Shown here: one piece after another, positions 1 through 10,240 of the stretch
How the letters are laid out: each line of letters opens with the position of its first letter
Position numbering within the stretch: position 1 is the first letter of the stretch
Source of the DNA: Apoderus coryli
Lineage: Eukaryota > Arthropoda > Insecta > Coleoptera > Attelabidae
Assembly: GCA_911728435.2 (NCBI GenBank)
Contig: OU452199.1
Coordinates: 25,740,860-25,804,859 of the forward strand
Direction of reading: 5' to 3'
Length of the DNA: 64,000 nt
Notes under the pieces: model-generated
The model's input: the letters and a program-made list of their open reading frames with translations, nothing else
Told to the model about the DNA's origin: nothing
Database searches by the model: none
Position numbers and translations under genes: made by a program

Positions 1-566
1 CCTCAGTATAATATTCATAAACTAGAGGTCGAGCAAATTCAACGTAGATTTTTGAAATATTTAGTTTTTAGAACCGATGGTGCTTATCCAGTAAGAGGTT
101 TCGATCATGAATTGTTACTATCACGTTTTGACGTTCAGAGTCTGGAGTACCGAAGAATTCAGAGCTCATTAACCATCTTATATAAATTGCTTAGAGAAAA
201 AATCGACTGCTCTTTTCTGCTGTCTTGCTTGAATTTGTTAGTTCCTAGGTTAAATACAAGGTCCAATTTAACATTTCACTTACACAGGGCTAGGACCAAT
301 GTACTGTTAAGATCGCCTGTTCATGTCATGTGTTCTAATTTTAATAGAGTGTCTGATAGGTGTGACATTTTTACAACTACAGTCAATCACTTGAAAATGG
401 TAGCTGCAGAGACATTTGTGGTTTAGGTGTGTGTATGTGTGTGGAATTAATTAGGATTTATAAATTAGTATTTTAGTTTATTTAAGCATTTATTTTTTTA
501 GTTTGTAATATTGTCCTTTAAATGGGAAACTGTTGGGCAATAAACGCTTTATTTATTTATTTATAC
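1..566 (+). pseudogene. LINE 3' end: C-terminal part of non-LTR reverse transcriptase ORF plus 3' tail
   Basis: A reading frame is open from base 1 and stops at 424-426. It encodes the post-RT C-terminal domain of a jockey/CR1-like non-LTR retrotransposon ORF2. The protein closely resembles that of a second copy at 61936-62310, sharing IQRRFLKYL, DGAYP, the R.DV/SMQSLE region and ARTNVLLRSP. The 3' UTR ends in TGTTGGGCAATAAA followed by a TTTA-repeat tail, which marks the LINE 3' terminus near 564-566. The RT catalytic domain would lie upstream, outside the window. The copy lies in the region upstream of the kinesin exons, probably in one of that gene's introns (inference). Nothing is recognised between it and the first kinesin exon at 910. 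Confidence 0.8.
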
Positions 567-909
567 AGGAATAGCTTTTATCTCCTCAACAACTAATTCA
601 ATTTACTTGCGATCTAGACAATAGTTTAATTTCAACAAACTGAGTGAGAGCTGTCTCTAACAGCAATAGAACTTTATGGTCTAATTTTGGATATGAGATA
701 CAAAAATCTTTACTGGGCTTGAATTTTTAAGACACAAATCAGGCCTTCTATAAAATTGGTAGATATTATCCAACAATCCGCTTAAATAATTATGATTCGA
801 ATGATTCAACTTTTTAAAATTTGAGTTAATCATCACATTTTTAAGTAAAAATAAAAAATTCTTAAGCAAAAATTAATGAATGTTCAATTTAAAAAATATT
901 TACTTTCAG

Positions 910-982
910 TTACATAATGAACAAGATCCATGGTTCACTCGTAGACAAAGCTTTTACAGATCACTGTCTTCCATTCACTGCA
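910..982 (+). CDS. KIF16B/Klp98A-like kinesin, antepenultimate coding exon (just upstream of PX domain)
   Basis: The exon starts after the acceptor TACTTTCAG (ends 909) and stops before the donor GTAAGTGC (983). It encodes 24 codons plus one base, including QDPWFTRRQSFYRSL. The following intron is only 72 nt (983-1054). Because 72 is divisible by three and has no in-frame stop, an ORF scan runs straight through it, and the ATG at 880 is not a real start. Splicing at these sites puts the next exon in the PX frame. Upstream exons encoding the motor domain are not in the window. Confidence 0.7.
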
Positions 983-1054
983 GTAAGTGCGTTTTTTTTA
1001 AAAGCTTTAACTCTGCATACTGTACAACAAAATTATTCATACACTATTTTTTAG

Positions 1055-1227
1055 ATAATGAGGCAATAGTTTGTATTCCCAGGTTCTATTTACGAGGGAC
1101 TGGAAGTAAAACGCATTATGAATATGAAATTAGAATATGTACAGTTGACGAACGCTGGAGTATTTTGAGAAGATATAACAGATTTCGAGATTTACATATT
1201 GGCATGAAAGCCAAATACAAAGATAAG
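1055..1227 (+). CDS. KIF16B/Klp98A-like kinesin, PX domain exon (N-terminal half of PX)
   Basis: This encodes the first half of a phox-homology (PX) domain: IPRFYLRG, then HYEYEIRI, then the phosphoinositide-binding RRYNRFRDLH core. PX domains bind endosomal PI3P. In the kinesin-3 proteins KIF16B and Drosophila Klp98A the PX domain is C-terminal and tethers early endosomes to the motor. The exon follows the acceptor TTTTTTAG (ends 1054) and ends AAG before the donor GTAATTT at 1228, in phase 0. The next exon at 2177 continues in phase 0. Assignment to KIF16B rather than another PX protein rests mainly on the C-terminal tail in the last exon. Confidence 0.8.
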
Positions 1228-1463
1228 GTAATTTAAACTTTAATTTTGTCAAAAAGTTATAGAATCATAGCAAAAATTTTTTCCTACATTTTTGATACTG
1301 AAAAGCGTCTTTGCCTGAATGCATGAACATGTGTTATCATGAGAGTTTTTAAACTATTCAATATGACTTTTTTCATAAAAAAATAATGTTTTATTTTAAA
1401 ATTTTAGCAGTTTTATTGAATAATAGTAAAGTTTATACCATAAATTTTTGTCCGTAAATATAA

Positions 1464-2085
1464 TAAATGAAAATAATTTCGTGACATAGTGGACAAAATT
1501 ACTGGTGTTACCTACACAAGGGATTTTGTTTAATTTAGCAGGGCCTCAGTCTAATTCAGTAGAACCAGACCGAGGCATGGGTCGACAGCTACTGACGAAT
1601 TCGTTATTATGTAGATGTGCAACGACTATGGTACTCTGACGAGCTCATAATAAGAGCAAACCGAATTCGTTACTATCTGTCGACACATGCCTCGGTCTGG
1701 TTCTACTGAATTAGACTGGGGACCTGGTAAATTAAACAAAATCTAATCTTCGGAGGTGCTCAACTAAAAAGGACTTTGGTGTTGATTGTATGTTGACATT
1801 TAATCAACATATACACAACCTCGAGTTTTTCAAATGTCAAATGAATACAAATTTATGAAAGCGTTAGTTATTTTGATGTAAAGCTGATTACGTTTAAGAA
1901 AATGTTGTGTAGTCTTATTAATATGTAATTATGAATTTATTGTGAATTTACTGTTATTGGTTTGCCTTATAATTGGGTGTACGCCTGTTAGGCAAATAAA
2001 GCATTACTTATTTATTTATTTAAAATCCCTTGTGTAGGTAACACCAGTAATATTGTCCGCTATGCCATGAAATTATTTTCATTTA
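1464..2085. mobile_element. Foldback MITE in a kinesin intron
   Basis: The left arm (1464 to about 1610) and the right arm (about 1660-1743 plus 2022-2085) are inverted copies. The outer ends read TAAATGAAAATAATTTC, and inner stretches such as GTGTTACCTACACAAGGGAT and CCTCGGTCTGGTTCTACTG pair across the element. The short central loop lies near 1610-1660. The right arm is interrupted by a LINE 3' end at 1744-2021. The direct repeat AGTAAAGTTTA at 1425-1435 and 2085-2095 may be the target duplication, but the termini are not sharply defined. No coding capacity is seen. Confidence 0.75.
1744..2021 (+). mobile_element. 5'-truncated LINE 3' UTR inserted in the MITE
   Basis: This 278-bp stretch interrupts the right arm of the MITE and is flanked by the 6-bp direct repeat AAAATC (1738-1743 and 2022-2027). 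It ends in CCTGTTAGGCAAATAAAG followed by a TTTA-repeat tail. That is the same 3' terminus, with small changes, as the LINE remnants at 3227-3262 and 26403-26430. It is a short target-primed insertion, younger than the MITE. Confidence 0.8.
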
Positions 2086-2176
2086 GTAAAGTTTATTTTG
2101 ATGATCGAAATTTAGCTGTGCTATAATGTTAACTAGTATGAATTTCAATTTGACAAACGAATATTTTTATTTGCAG

Positions 2177-2407
2177 GTGACTTCTATTCCATTTCCTTCA
2201 AAGGTTTTATTCGCAAATAAGGAGTCAGTAGCACAGTCCAGGAAACATCGATTGGAGGTATACCTTTTGGCATTAATAGAGAATTGCAGATCTCATCCGC
2301 TTTGTCCGTTATCTTATAGTAATGTAATAACCAAAACCAATTTGATTGCTTTCTCGCCTTTTTTTCAAAAAGGTGTTTTTGAAAACAGTATATATGGTAC
2401 ATCGTGA
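2177..2407 (+). CDS. KIF16B/Klp98A-like kinesin, last coding exon (PX C-terminal half and tail)
   Basis: After the acceptor TTTTTATTTGCAG (ends 2176) this exon runs to TGA at 2405-2407. It encodes the PX proline-containing loop (PFPSK), the conserved R.H.LE.YL helix and the tail FSPFFQKGVFENSIYGTS. That tail matches the FFxKGVF...GT carboxyl end that I know from KIF16B-family kinesins, and it is the main reason for the family call. The intron before it (1228-2176) is 949 nt, about 620 nt of it a foldback MITE with a LINE tail inserted. The gene converges on HIBADH, whose last exon lies about 4.6 kb away on the other strand. Confidence 0.8.
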   Translation: MTSIPFPSKVLFANKESVAQSRKHRLEVYLLALIENCRSHPLCPLSYSNVITKTNLIAFSPFFQKGVFENSIYGTS

Positions 2408-2678
2408 TCTAATTAAGAATCATTTTATTTATGTTATTGTTATTGATCTTGTCTATTTTTAAGTTTGAGAGTTATTATACTAGATTATATATTTATTGAA
2501 TATTTTTAATACAATTCTTCTACAACAGTTAAATTCTTAGTTTCATTATTTATTGATTTTATAAACTTGTGCTATTAATGTTTTTCTACCTTAACTTCTT
2601 TCTTCAAATCTTTATAGGTAGAAATAGCCCAACAGTTCTACATAGCTGACATAACAGTAATGTTAACATTATGTCAAT

Positions 2679-3262
2679 ATGCGCACCAGCAAAGAATATT
2701 GTAATGACGAATGCTTAATCAATTTGTACTACGCTATCCTGAGATCTAAGCTTGAACATTCTACTATAATTTTGTCTCCGATCTACCGGAGTTTTAAAAA
2801 TGGATGCGCATTATCCAGCTTTGACCATCGAGCGTTGCTCGATAGGTTTGGTGGGGGGCGGAGTTTTTTCTTAAAACTGTCGAATAGTTTGATAGATTGT
2901 CCTCGGTTGCTTGGTCAGATTGACTTGAATGTGCCTCACTACTGCTTCAGAAATAGCAGGTTATTTCATACGCGCACACCTCGTGCATTTGAATTAAGAA
3001 ATGAGACTAGTTACTTTGGGCAGCCTCGGGATCGTTCGGTGCTTATTATGTCTGGATGCCTGCCAATCCGTAATATTTTATAGAAACAATAATTATACAT
3101 TAGTTAATTGTTTTATGAATGTATACTTTTTCTTATTTTCGTTAGAGTTGCTTATTATTTTATTTTACTGTTATCTTGACATACTGTATGCTGTTGGAAA
3201 CTCACAATTGTCTTATAATTGGGTGTACAACCTGTTAGACAATAAACTAATTATTTATTTAT
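2679..3262 (+). pseudogene. LINE remnant: C-terminal non-LTR RT fragment and 3' tail
   Basis: An ORF at 2679-3083 encodes the region after the RT domain of a jockey/CR1-like ORF2. Recognisable pieces are LINLYYAILRSKLEH, followed further on by a FRNSRLFHTRTPRAFELRN-like segment matching the ARTN..LRSP region of other LINEs here. The 3' end carries ATTGGGTGTACAACCTGTTAGACAATAAA and an AT-rich tail near 3240-3262. The copy is 5'-truncated and degenerate. It lies about 270 bp downstream of the kinesin stop codon. Confidence 0.65.
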
Positions 3263-4019
3263 AATATCAATGTATTCATGGAGTAATACAAAGTGACTGC
3301 GACAAGCAACTAGTGTGAATACGATTTCCTGCCGATACTTAAACAAAAAACCTATAGTTATTTACGTCCAATGACTGTTTTGTTTTCAACTATATTATTT
3401 ATCTAAATACGGTAGAAATGTGGAGCCGGCTTGAGTTTCTGGGCCAGGTTGGTAAAAAAAGTTTGCCGCTTACAGCAACTAAAACACGGTAGCATGAGTC
3501 AATTGTCGGTGCTGATCAAAGACATTTCATGCAAACTCACGTGTTTAAGTTTGTTTCAGCTTTATCTTGTATTTTTAAACTCGATTGAAATCGCAAGAAA
3601 ACTCTCGTCGGCATATACCAATCAATCCCAGGACATGGGCGTAGCATTGTTTTAGGGAAAATAAAATCATTCATTATATTAAAACTATTTTAGAAAGACA
3701 GCATATTTGAATCCATTATAATTTCTGCTTTATTAAACTAATATATTTAAAATTTTCTTGTATTAAGTGTGTGAACACTTTATATACATGTATATATATA
3801 ATGCAAAAATTTAGCCTAAAAGTGACAAATGATTGTACGCGTTGCTGTTTAACAATGAAAATGGCGTTAAAGCATTATCCAAACCACCAAACGAAGATGG
3901 TTATGATGGACATGCCATCTAGCGTTAGAAAAGATAAATGTGAACTTTATAAATAGAGATCATAGACGAGAGTGTTCGATTTCCATCAAGCTCTGTATTT
4001 CAAAAGTGCAAAGTGCTAA
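3263..4019. other. Intergenic stretch, no gene recognised
   Basis: Short ORFs at 3431-3655 and 3771-3956 show no family motif, no repeat partner elsewhere in the window and no splice context. The stretch is AT-rich and unassigned. Confidence 0.5.
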
Positions 4020-4450
4020 ATGTCAGAAACTTGTTTTATAAAGCAGCTTTATTGCAGTTGCATAAGAATAAAATATTGCTTAGTCCGATCGAATATAAAT
4101 ACAATACGCGACAAAAATAAAAAAAATACGACAACCAAAAACAGCAAGAACTATCGGACAAAGATCTTTTTTTATATTGGCCATAAATTGTATAATGTTC
4201 TACCAGAAAACAATTCATTTCGAGGGTTTTAAAAGGAAGGTGGGTGAGCTGTTGGCTTGGGGAGTGTAATCCCACATTAATGGCATAGGTAATTCATATA
4301 TTATGCATCTTATTATTACTATACCTACTTCTTTATAGCATCGGGAAACCTTATTGTATTGTTTATATTTATTTCGGTCTTTGTATTTATAATCAAGTTT
4401 TATATTTTGTGGAATTTTTTTAATTGAAATAAATATATTTATTATTATTA
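4020..4450 (+). pseudogene. LINE 3' remnant (RT C-terminal tail) with ATT-repeat tail
   Basis: The frame near 4150-4260 encodes RTKIFFYIGHKLYNVLPE, then a frame break at about 4230 and a short basic end. This pattern (an FY.GxKLYN.LP segment then a K/R-rich helix) is the usual C-terminus of several insect non-LTR RT proteins. A tail with AAATAAATATATTTATTATTATTATA follows at about 4425-4455. The rest of the element is missing. The call rests on a short conserved segment. Confidence 0.5.
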
Positions 4451-4814
4451 TAGAATATATATCTTATTTTGAAGTAGAAATAATCTTATTATTGTTATTA
4501 TTCATTACCGATGGAGTAGGTAGGCGAATATACAAGTACTATAGGTATCAGTTTATTTGATTGCTACAAAAGATATAAAACAACAAGTTGATTGAATTAA
4601 CAATATATATTATATAATATCGCTTAACCACACATTTACTAAGTAGAAATTGTTTCTAATTAAGTAATTTTGGACACGTCAAAAATATATAGTGAAGTTA
4701 CGTGCATGCTAAGTCAGGCAGGGATTTTTTGCTAGATCAAAGTATGAATTGCAGTTACCACCATGAAAGCGAGCAATTGTAAATATTTTCTTGAATATGC
4801 AAAAATTTACTTCA

Positions 4815-6205
4815 ATAATAATAATAATAAATTTATTTGTAGTTCAACATAACATAAAATTCAAATTCTACAATACATACATTTATAATGCATAAACACA
4901 AAGGAACTACAAAATGGGTTAGATGGCAGTTAAAAACTGATATAGAAATCTAACCCCAAAAATCAATTACAAATTCTAAAAAAAAAAATACCACTGTACA
5001 CATAATTAGGGAAATATAAAGGGTGTCTCGTGTAGCGCAATCAAAAATAACCAAAAATAACTAGAAATAATACTATCAAATACCCATGTTTATAACGATT
5101 AACATAAAACTAAAAAAAACTAAAAAACTAAAGTGGATTCAACAAACGTTCTTTAAATTGTTTTTTGAACGAACCAATATTCAAATGTTTTAGGTTATGC
5201 GGTAGGTTATTATAAATATTATAGATCTGAAATGAAAAGGATCGTTCAAATATTGCAGTTCTGGGGGAGGGAGGGGAAAGAAGATTTCTAAATCTGATAT
5301 TTAGGTTATGAACGTCTGATCGGAAGCTAATCTTGTTGTAGAGATATGGAGGGTGTCTTTTGGTTAGAACGGAATGATATAGTGTGGCTGAGTGTAGGAG
5401 CCTTCTATTCTGCATCGAAAGCCATTTGGTATCAGCAAGTTTATGACTTATAGGTTCGTATTTTCTGATGCCAAAAATATAACGCAAACATGACTTCTAG
5501 ACCAAACAGGGGCTGTAAACAACATCGCAAAAATTAAAAGTACTAAGAACCAGAGCATTAGTAAATCTAGTTTTCAGCTCAGTAGAAAGTACATGTCGAT
5601 GAGGATATAACATTTTTAGAGCGGCATATGACTTGGATATACATTTAGAAATGTGTTCACAGAAGCGCAACTCGGAATCCAGCACTAGACCTAAATTTCT
5701 GGCTTTGTCAGTAATTGGTAATATAACACCATTAAGCTCAATCTGCATAAGATTTAAAATAGAATGCCTGGCTTTGCCGAAAAGTAAAACTTGAGTTTTG
5801 GACGCATTAATTAATAACTGATGTTTTTCAGACCAGTAGGCTAAAGACCTCAAGTCAGTATTAATTTTATAATTAGCATTGACGACGTCATAATCTGGAA
5901 AAGTGTATCTTATCTGACTATCATCAGCATACATATAACTGTCACAATATTGAAGACTCGAAGGAAGTGTCATAGTATACAATGAGAACAATAGGGGCCC
6001 TAAGATGGAGTCCTGAGGTACTCCTGAGAAAATTCTGCTGGAAGACGAGATGCCGTTGTTAGTCTCAACGTACTGGTAGCGGTCACTCAAATAGCTATCA
6101 ATCAGTTGTACTGCATTCGACGAAAATCCACTATACTTTAAAATTGCTAGTAAAATTTTATGATTGATTTTGTCAAATGCTTTGGTGTAATCAATTAAAA
6201 TTATT
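4815..6205 (-). pseudogene. 5'-truncated jockey/CR1-like LINE, RT domain and C-terminus
   Basis: Read on the minus strand, the frame begins near 6203 inside RT motif A (LIDYTKAFDKINHK) and continues through GVPQDSILGPLLFSLY and the catalytic YADDSQ box. It then enters the conserved post-RT region (LGLVLDSELRF, HRHVLSTELKTRF). A single in-frame TAG near 5497-5499 separates the RT part (5497-6090 and upstream) from the C-terminal part (5128-5487). The minus-strand 3' end is the ATT-repeat at 4815-4832. Copies of the same clade occur at 60546-62860. The 5' truncation falls in an AT-rich stretch after 6205. Confidence 0.85.
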
Positions 6206-6940
6206 TAATAACTTTCAAGACAACAACAGATACACAAAAAAGATATTTAGGAAAGTGGTTTAAAATGAAAGTCGAGGTGTCTCAATTTAAAAACAATATC
6301 CACATTTGATTCGTTTGATTTTTTTTGCCAGATTAAGATACTTTATTTTTAGTATCTCTCGGAAATAGAATAGAAATATTTTCGATAAATTTTTCAAACT
6401 TGTTTGTTAAACTAAATTTCATTTTAATTTACGGAAAAAAAGTTTTCTCGATTACAATTACAAACGCGTATATAGTCTACTGTTCCATAATGACCGATCC
6501 CCACTGATGAGTCGTGAATCGAAAAGACAGCCCACAGCCGCCTGGTGAAAGTACGGTGTTTGACAGACAAACTTTCGAATTTAAAGTCTTGTTTTGTTGA
6601 ACAAGCCCGAATAAACAAGATATTTTTAATGTCCATAAAACTGGATTCAACATTATGGGTTCAAGAAAGAATATCACAAAAAGGGGTATAATACCACATA
6701 AGAATTTCAATATTACATAATCGAAAATCTGATCACGAGTGTTTTTGGATGCTTAGAGGGTGTTCTATTGATAAACTACACAAATAAACTTTCTATATTG
6801 TGAGAATATTACGGAAAGGAGAAGAGTACAGTTCGGTCCTTGCATGGCAATGCTGCTCTTCACAAGGTAAACTGCACCGTTTACATATCTGGATATATTG
6901 TAGATATATGCTTTAAGCACTAGATAAACAATTTATTAAT
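6206..6940. other. Intergenic stretch downstream of HIBADH, no gene recognised
   Basis: Two overlapping short minus-strand ORFs at 6424-6710 match no family I recognise. No repeat partner for this stretch was found elsewhere in the window. Confidence 0.5.
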
Positions 6941-6946
6941 TAGTCT

Positions 6947-6952
6947 TTTATT
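6947..6952 (-). promoter_or_regulatory. Candidate polyadenylation signal AATAAA of HIBADH
   Basis: A minus-strand AATAAA lies 46 bp beyond the HIBADH stop codon (6998-7000), at a normal distance for a short 3' UTR. It is the nearest canonical hexamer; usage is inferred. Confidence 0.5.
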
Positions 6953-6997
6953 AATCTAAAATGTTCAGTCATTTAAATTTTAAGTAGTTAATCGTTC

Positions 6998-7356
6998 TCA
7001 CTTCTTCTGTCCTTTTAAAAATTCGTAAATGACAGTAAAATCTTTATTCGCATAACCGTGTGTCATTAATGCCCTATATAACTGATACGTCATATCACCA
7101 AGAGGAATCGGGGCATTGATTCCTAAAGCTGCATCACCAGCTAAACCAAGATCTTTTGCCATTAGTTGTACAGAAAAGCCACCGTCATAGTTGTTGGAGG
7201 ATGGTACGTTTTCCATAACTCCAGGAACTGGATTATATGTATCTGATGTCCAGGAACGCCCTGTTGAAACGTTCACAACTGAGGTAAGCACTTGTGGATC
7301 AATGCCCAATTTTATACCCAAGTTCATTGCTTCTGCTGTACCAATCATTGTAATAC
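6998..7356 (-). CDS. HIBADH: 3-hydroxyisobutyrate dehydrogenase, last exon (C-terminal helical domain)
   Basis: HIBADH oxidises 3-hydroxyisobutyrate to methylmalonate semialdehyde with NAD+ in mitochondrial valine breakdown. This exon encodes the all-alpha C-terminal domain: IGTAEAMNLGIKLGIDP, SSGR-like STGRSW, DTYNPVPGVM, the cofactor/substrate-domain segment GGFSVQLMAKDLGLA, and the end YEFLKGQKK. The acceptor TATTGCAG lies at 7357-7364 read in reverse. The first two exon bases complete a split Gly codon (G|GT) with the exon at 23173, giving an unbroken NNMIAGITMIGTAEA junction. The stop is TGA-type within 6998-7000. Its length and order match the family C-terminus. Confidence 0.93.
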
Positions 7357-7856
7357 CTGCAATAATTTCATATTAGTAGTATTGTGCAATTAGGATATTT
7401 TATTTGTTAAAATAAATTATGTGTGTGTTTTTATCGGCAACATCTAAAATGACAGTTTGTGTGAGTTTTTGAAATATGTCAATATGGGACCTGTGAAATA
7501 AGTGAACCTGTAAAATTAAGGACAGACTATCAGAGTAGAGAGTATAAGGAACTTTATTCGTACATATTTTAACCACAGTTTAAAAAGGAACAGTTACTCG
7601 TAGTTCTCTTCGTGTCGGCACGTCTGATGTGCATGGGTACAAAGCAATTCGCCGCGCTTGTAGTATAGTATCTTATAGTATATATTATAGATATAGTATA
7701 TATAGTAGCGGGACCAAAAACGAGCTGGGAATGCGACGAGTCGATGTCGTTTTCAGCGTCGAGTGCACCTTCTTGTCTATAGTTAATATATATATTATAT
7801 TTTAACCATTGTAATGTGTTTTAAATAACTATTCTGCGACGGATGAGTGCAATGGT

Positions 7857-7998
7857 ATACAAGGTGTCCCATAATTAATGGTACACAGTAAAACTGCAGA
7901 TTCCTTGGGTGAAAATATTGAGATTTGGCCAATTTTACCTTTGTTCAAAGGTTGATAATAACCGAGATACAGTGCTGCCATATCGTTTTCGATTTACC
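7857..7998 (+). mobile_element. MITE arm, inverted partner of 22703-22851
   Basis: The sequence starts TACAAGGTGTCCCATAATTA and runs through GATAATAACCGAGATACAG to ATATCGTTTTCGATT. It is the reverse complement, with scattered differences, of 22703-22851. It may be either one end of a single element now stretched by insertions or one of two independent copies. The flanking 7376-7856 holds no gene, and 7999-8314 shows nothing recognisable. Confidence 0.7.
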
Positions 7999-8314
7999 TA
8001 AATAAACTAGTTTTCAAAATTTGAATGTTGTCATCATTGTTACACAGCATTAATAAGTACAGCATTCCGTCTCCACGTTGGCACTTTGAAATAAACTGTG
8101 ACGTATGACGCCGCCATTTTGGGTTACAAGTCAGGTCCTGACTAAGAATAATTATAGTTTTCGGTTTCTAACCACAGTACTGTATTTTCATTTTTGTAAA
8201 AATATTTAAGTACATAATAATATCGCTGTCAATTTCAGAAATATTTGTGGTGTGTCATAGTGATTGAAAACAGCCTTGAGTGGTGGTATCAGTTAAATGT
8301 TGACATGATTGGGT

Positions 8315-8560
8315 GATTTTTAATAATAATAATAATAAACACAACAATAATAAAGACTTTATTAGTAAAAAAGACATTTTTATAACAGTTGAAGCAGTGC
8401 TTCCTAACTTAACCTAAACGTAACTTGTAACAAACCAAACCCTCTAATAACCTCCACCACTGGTGGCCAGCTAGTGCAATGCCCGACTAGTGCTGCTACC
8501 ACACAAAAAGCATCATAACTTGTTTTGTAAGACGACGCCAAAAATAAAAAAAGACATTAC
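8315..8560 (-). mobile_element. Possible LINE 3' tail fragment
   Basis: An ATA/ATT repeat at 8321-8337 is followed by TAAAGACTTTATTAG and non-coding sequence. This looks like a minus-strand LINE 3' end comparable with 4815. No RT sequence is present, so the call is weak. Confidence 0.3.
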
Positions 8561-8590
8561 GCTTTACCGAATGCCGACGCGATACAGACG

Positions 8591-9178
8591 TATAATAGGG
8601 AGTTAAGGCAAAACCAAGGACGTATACGTATCTCCATACGTAAACGTGAGATTTTGGTTATGTTTACACTAGATAAGCAGTCATTCAAAATAGAGTTAAG
8701 GTGCCATCCAATACGTATCGTATATGCGGAAGGTAGAGATAACACTTTACTTGAGAAAAAGACTATTTTAGATTTTTCTACTTCCATTTACTATGTTGTT
8801 AATATTATTGTTTTTTTAATTATTAACCAAATACATATATATTTTATTATGTATATGTATAAACAATAACAGAAAAATGTTTATAATTGTTACAAAATAA
8901 ACTACTAATAATAATAATAAAGTATTTATTGCAAAATAGCTTAGCTGAATTTTCAATTTAGATTGAGTTTTTAATGTTCTATTCTAGATATTCGTACAAG
9001 TTCATGTAATTCCGACAACAATCGGTTCAATACGTTTAAGTATACGATACGCGTAGAGGTACATATGTTTACGGCCTTCGTATCGTTAAACGTATCATAA
9101 ATTTAAAGAGCGCATGCGTAGATGTCAAAAGATACGTTTACGTATACGTCACTGGCTTTGCCTTAACTCCCTATTATA
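8591..9178. mobile_element. TIR element (MITE) with ends TATAATAGGGAGTTAAGGC
   Basis: The left end TATAATAGGGAGTTAAGGCA (8591) and the right end GCCTTAACTCCCTATTATA (ends 9178) are inverted. Behind them are subterminal CGTATACGT-rich repeats. The interior is non-coding and carries another ATA-repeat near 8905-8925. The length is 588 bp. Confidence 0.65.
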
Positions 9179-9458
9179 TTTTCGTTGTTACTTATTTTTT
9201 ATTCTGATTAAAGTTATTTTTTTTGTTTTACATTTTAAAGAAGGCAAAGCCAGTGACGTATACGTAAACGTATCTTTTGACATCTACGCATGCGCTCTTT
9301 AAATTTAAAAAGGGTAGTTGGGTTAGTAATTATTATTAAATAATTAATTAAATAATTACTAACCCAACTACCCTTTACCGAAAAAATATACTTCTTTAAA
9401 ATGTAAAACAAAAAAAATAACTTTAATCAGAATAAAAAATAAGTAACAACGAAAATAT
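9103..9458. repeat. Nested palindrome cluster
   Basis: Three inverted-repeat pairs overlap here. 9103-9165 pairs with 9240-9308 (GCATGCGTAGATGTCAAAAG and complement). 9310-9342 pairs with 9345-9378 (GGGTAGTTGGGTTAGTAATT and complement). 9178-9240 pairs with 9390-9458 (GTAACAACGAAAATATA and complement). The cluster abuts the MITE end at 9178 and the primer-binding-site-like sequence at 9464. Part of it may belong to the LTR of the gypsy fragment. Confidence 0.65.
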
Positions 9459-9829
9459 ACAACTGGCGCCCATAACGTGGAACCGAAAAGTTTTTTTTTA
9501 AAGTGTAAAAATATCAGTGTTGTGTTGAAGAAAAATCTCCCGCGTTTTTTTTTTTGCTTCTACAGTGTAGGACAAATCGCGTAGTTTTTCGATCAAAATT
9601 GCAATTTCAATCGCTTCTACAGAGTGTAGGACGTTTAGAAACAATTTGTGACTGTTAATTGCTTTTACAAAGTGTAGGACGATTAGAAACAATTTGCTAC
9701 TGTGTTAAAAGCATCTACCACTTAGGACAAATCGAGTACCAATTCCAGTGTATCGTAAGTTTGTTCCAATTTGTGCATGTACATAAGTACTATATATCTT
9801 ATCTGCTTCAACTTTAAACGGTAGAAACA

Positions 9830-10240
9830 ATGTCTGTAACTCTCACAGATAATCAGTTCCAAGAACTACTTTCGCGGCTAACAGTCGATACTTCTGCGCC
9901 GGTAAATACAAATATATACACAGGCAACTTTGCGAACTGTAACAGCAGGTTTAACGGTTCCTCGCAGGCCGATGAAAACGCATTTACCGATTCTATAGAA
10001 ATATACAAGGACTGCTGCAATATTTCTGACGAAAACGCGCTACGCGGATTACCAATGTTACTCGACGGCTTTGCTGCTACGTGGTTCCAAGGCGTAAAAG
10101 GTTCACTAGACTCTTGGCAAAATGCTATAGACTTACTTAAATCTACATTCGGTCCTATACTAAACCGCCCTACCGCGTATATCGCGAATTGTTTTCACAA
10201 GAACAGGATTCAAAGACTAAAACGGATATATTCATCTGTA
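9830..10240 (+). pseudogene. gypsy gag, N-terminal part
   Basis: The ATG at 9830 opens a frame encoding a gag of the retrotransposon type. The capsid signature region (ENALRGLPMLLDGFAATWFQ, residues about 66-86) resembles the Ty3/gypsy gag fold of the kind from which Arc genes descended. A frameshift between about 10195 and 10240 moves the reading to the next ORF. The leader 9481-9829 is non-coding. Confidence 0.75.

Noticed and set aside
880..909. ATG at 880 as start of a PX-domain protein
   Set aside because: A good splice acceptor ends at 909, and the residues before it do not belong to the PX family. The frame is an internal exon.
6500..6545. CCACTGATGAGTCGTGAATCGAAAAG looks like a fourth hammerhead core
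   Set aside because: The sequence between CTGATGA and GAAA does not pair as helix II, there is no GTH triplet in place, and the flanks are not complementary.
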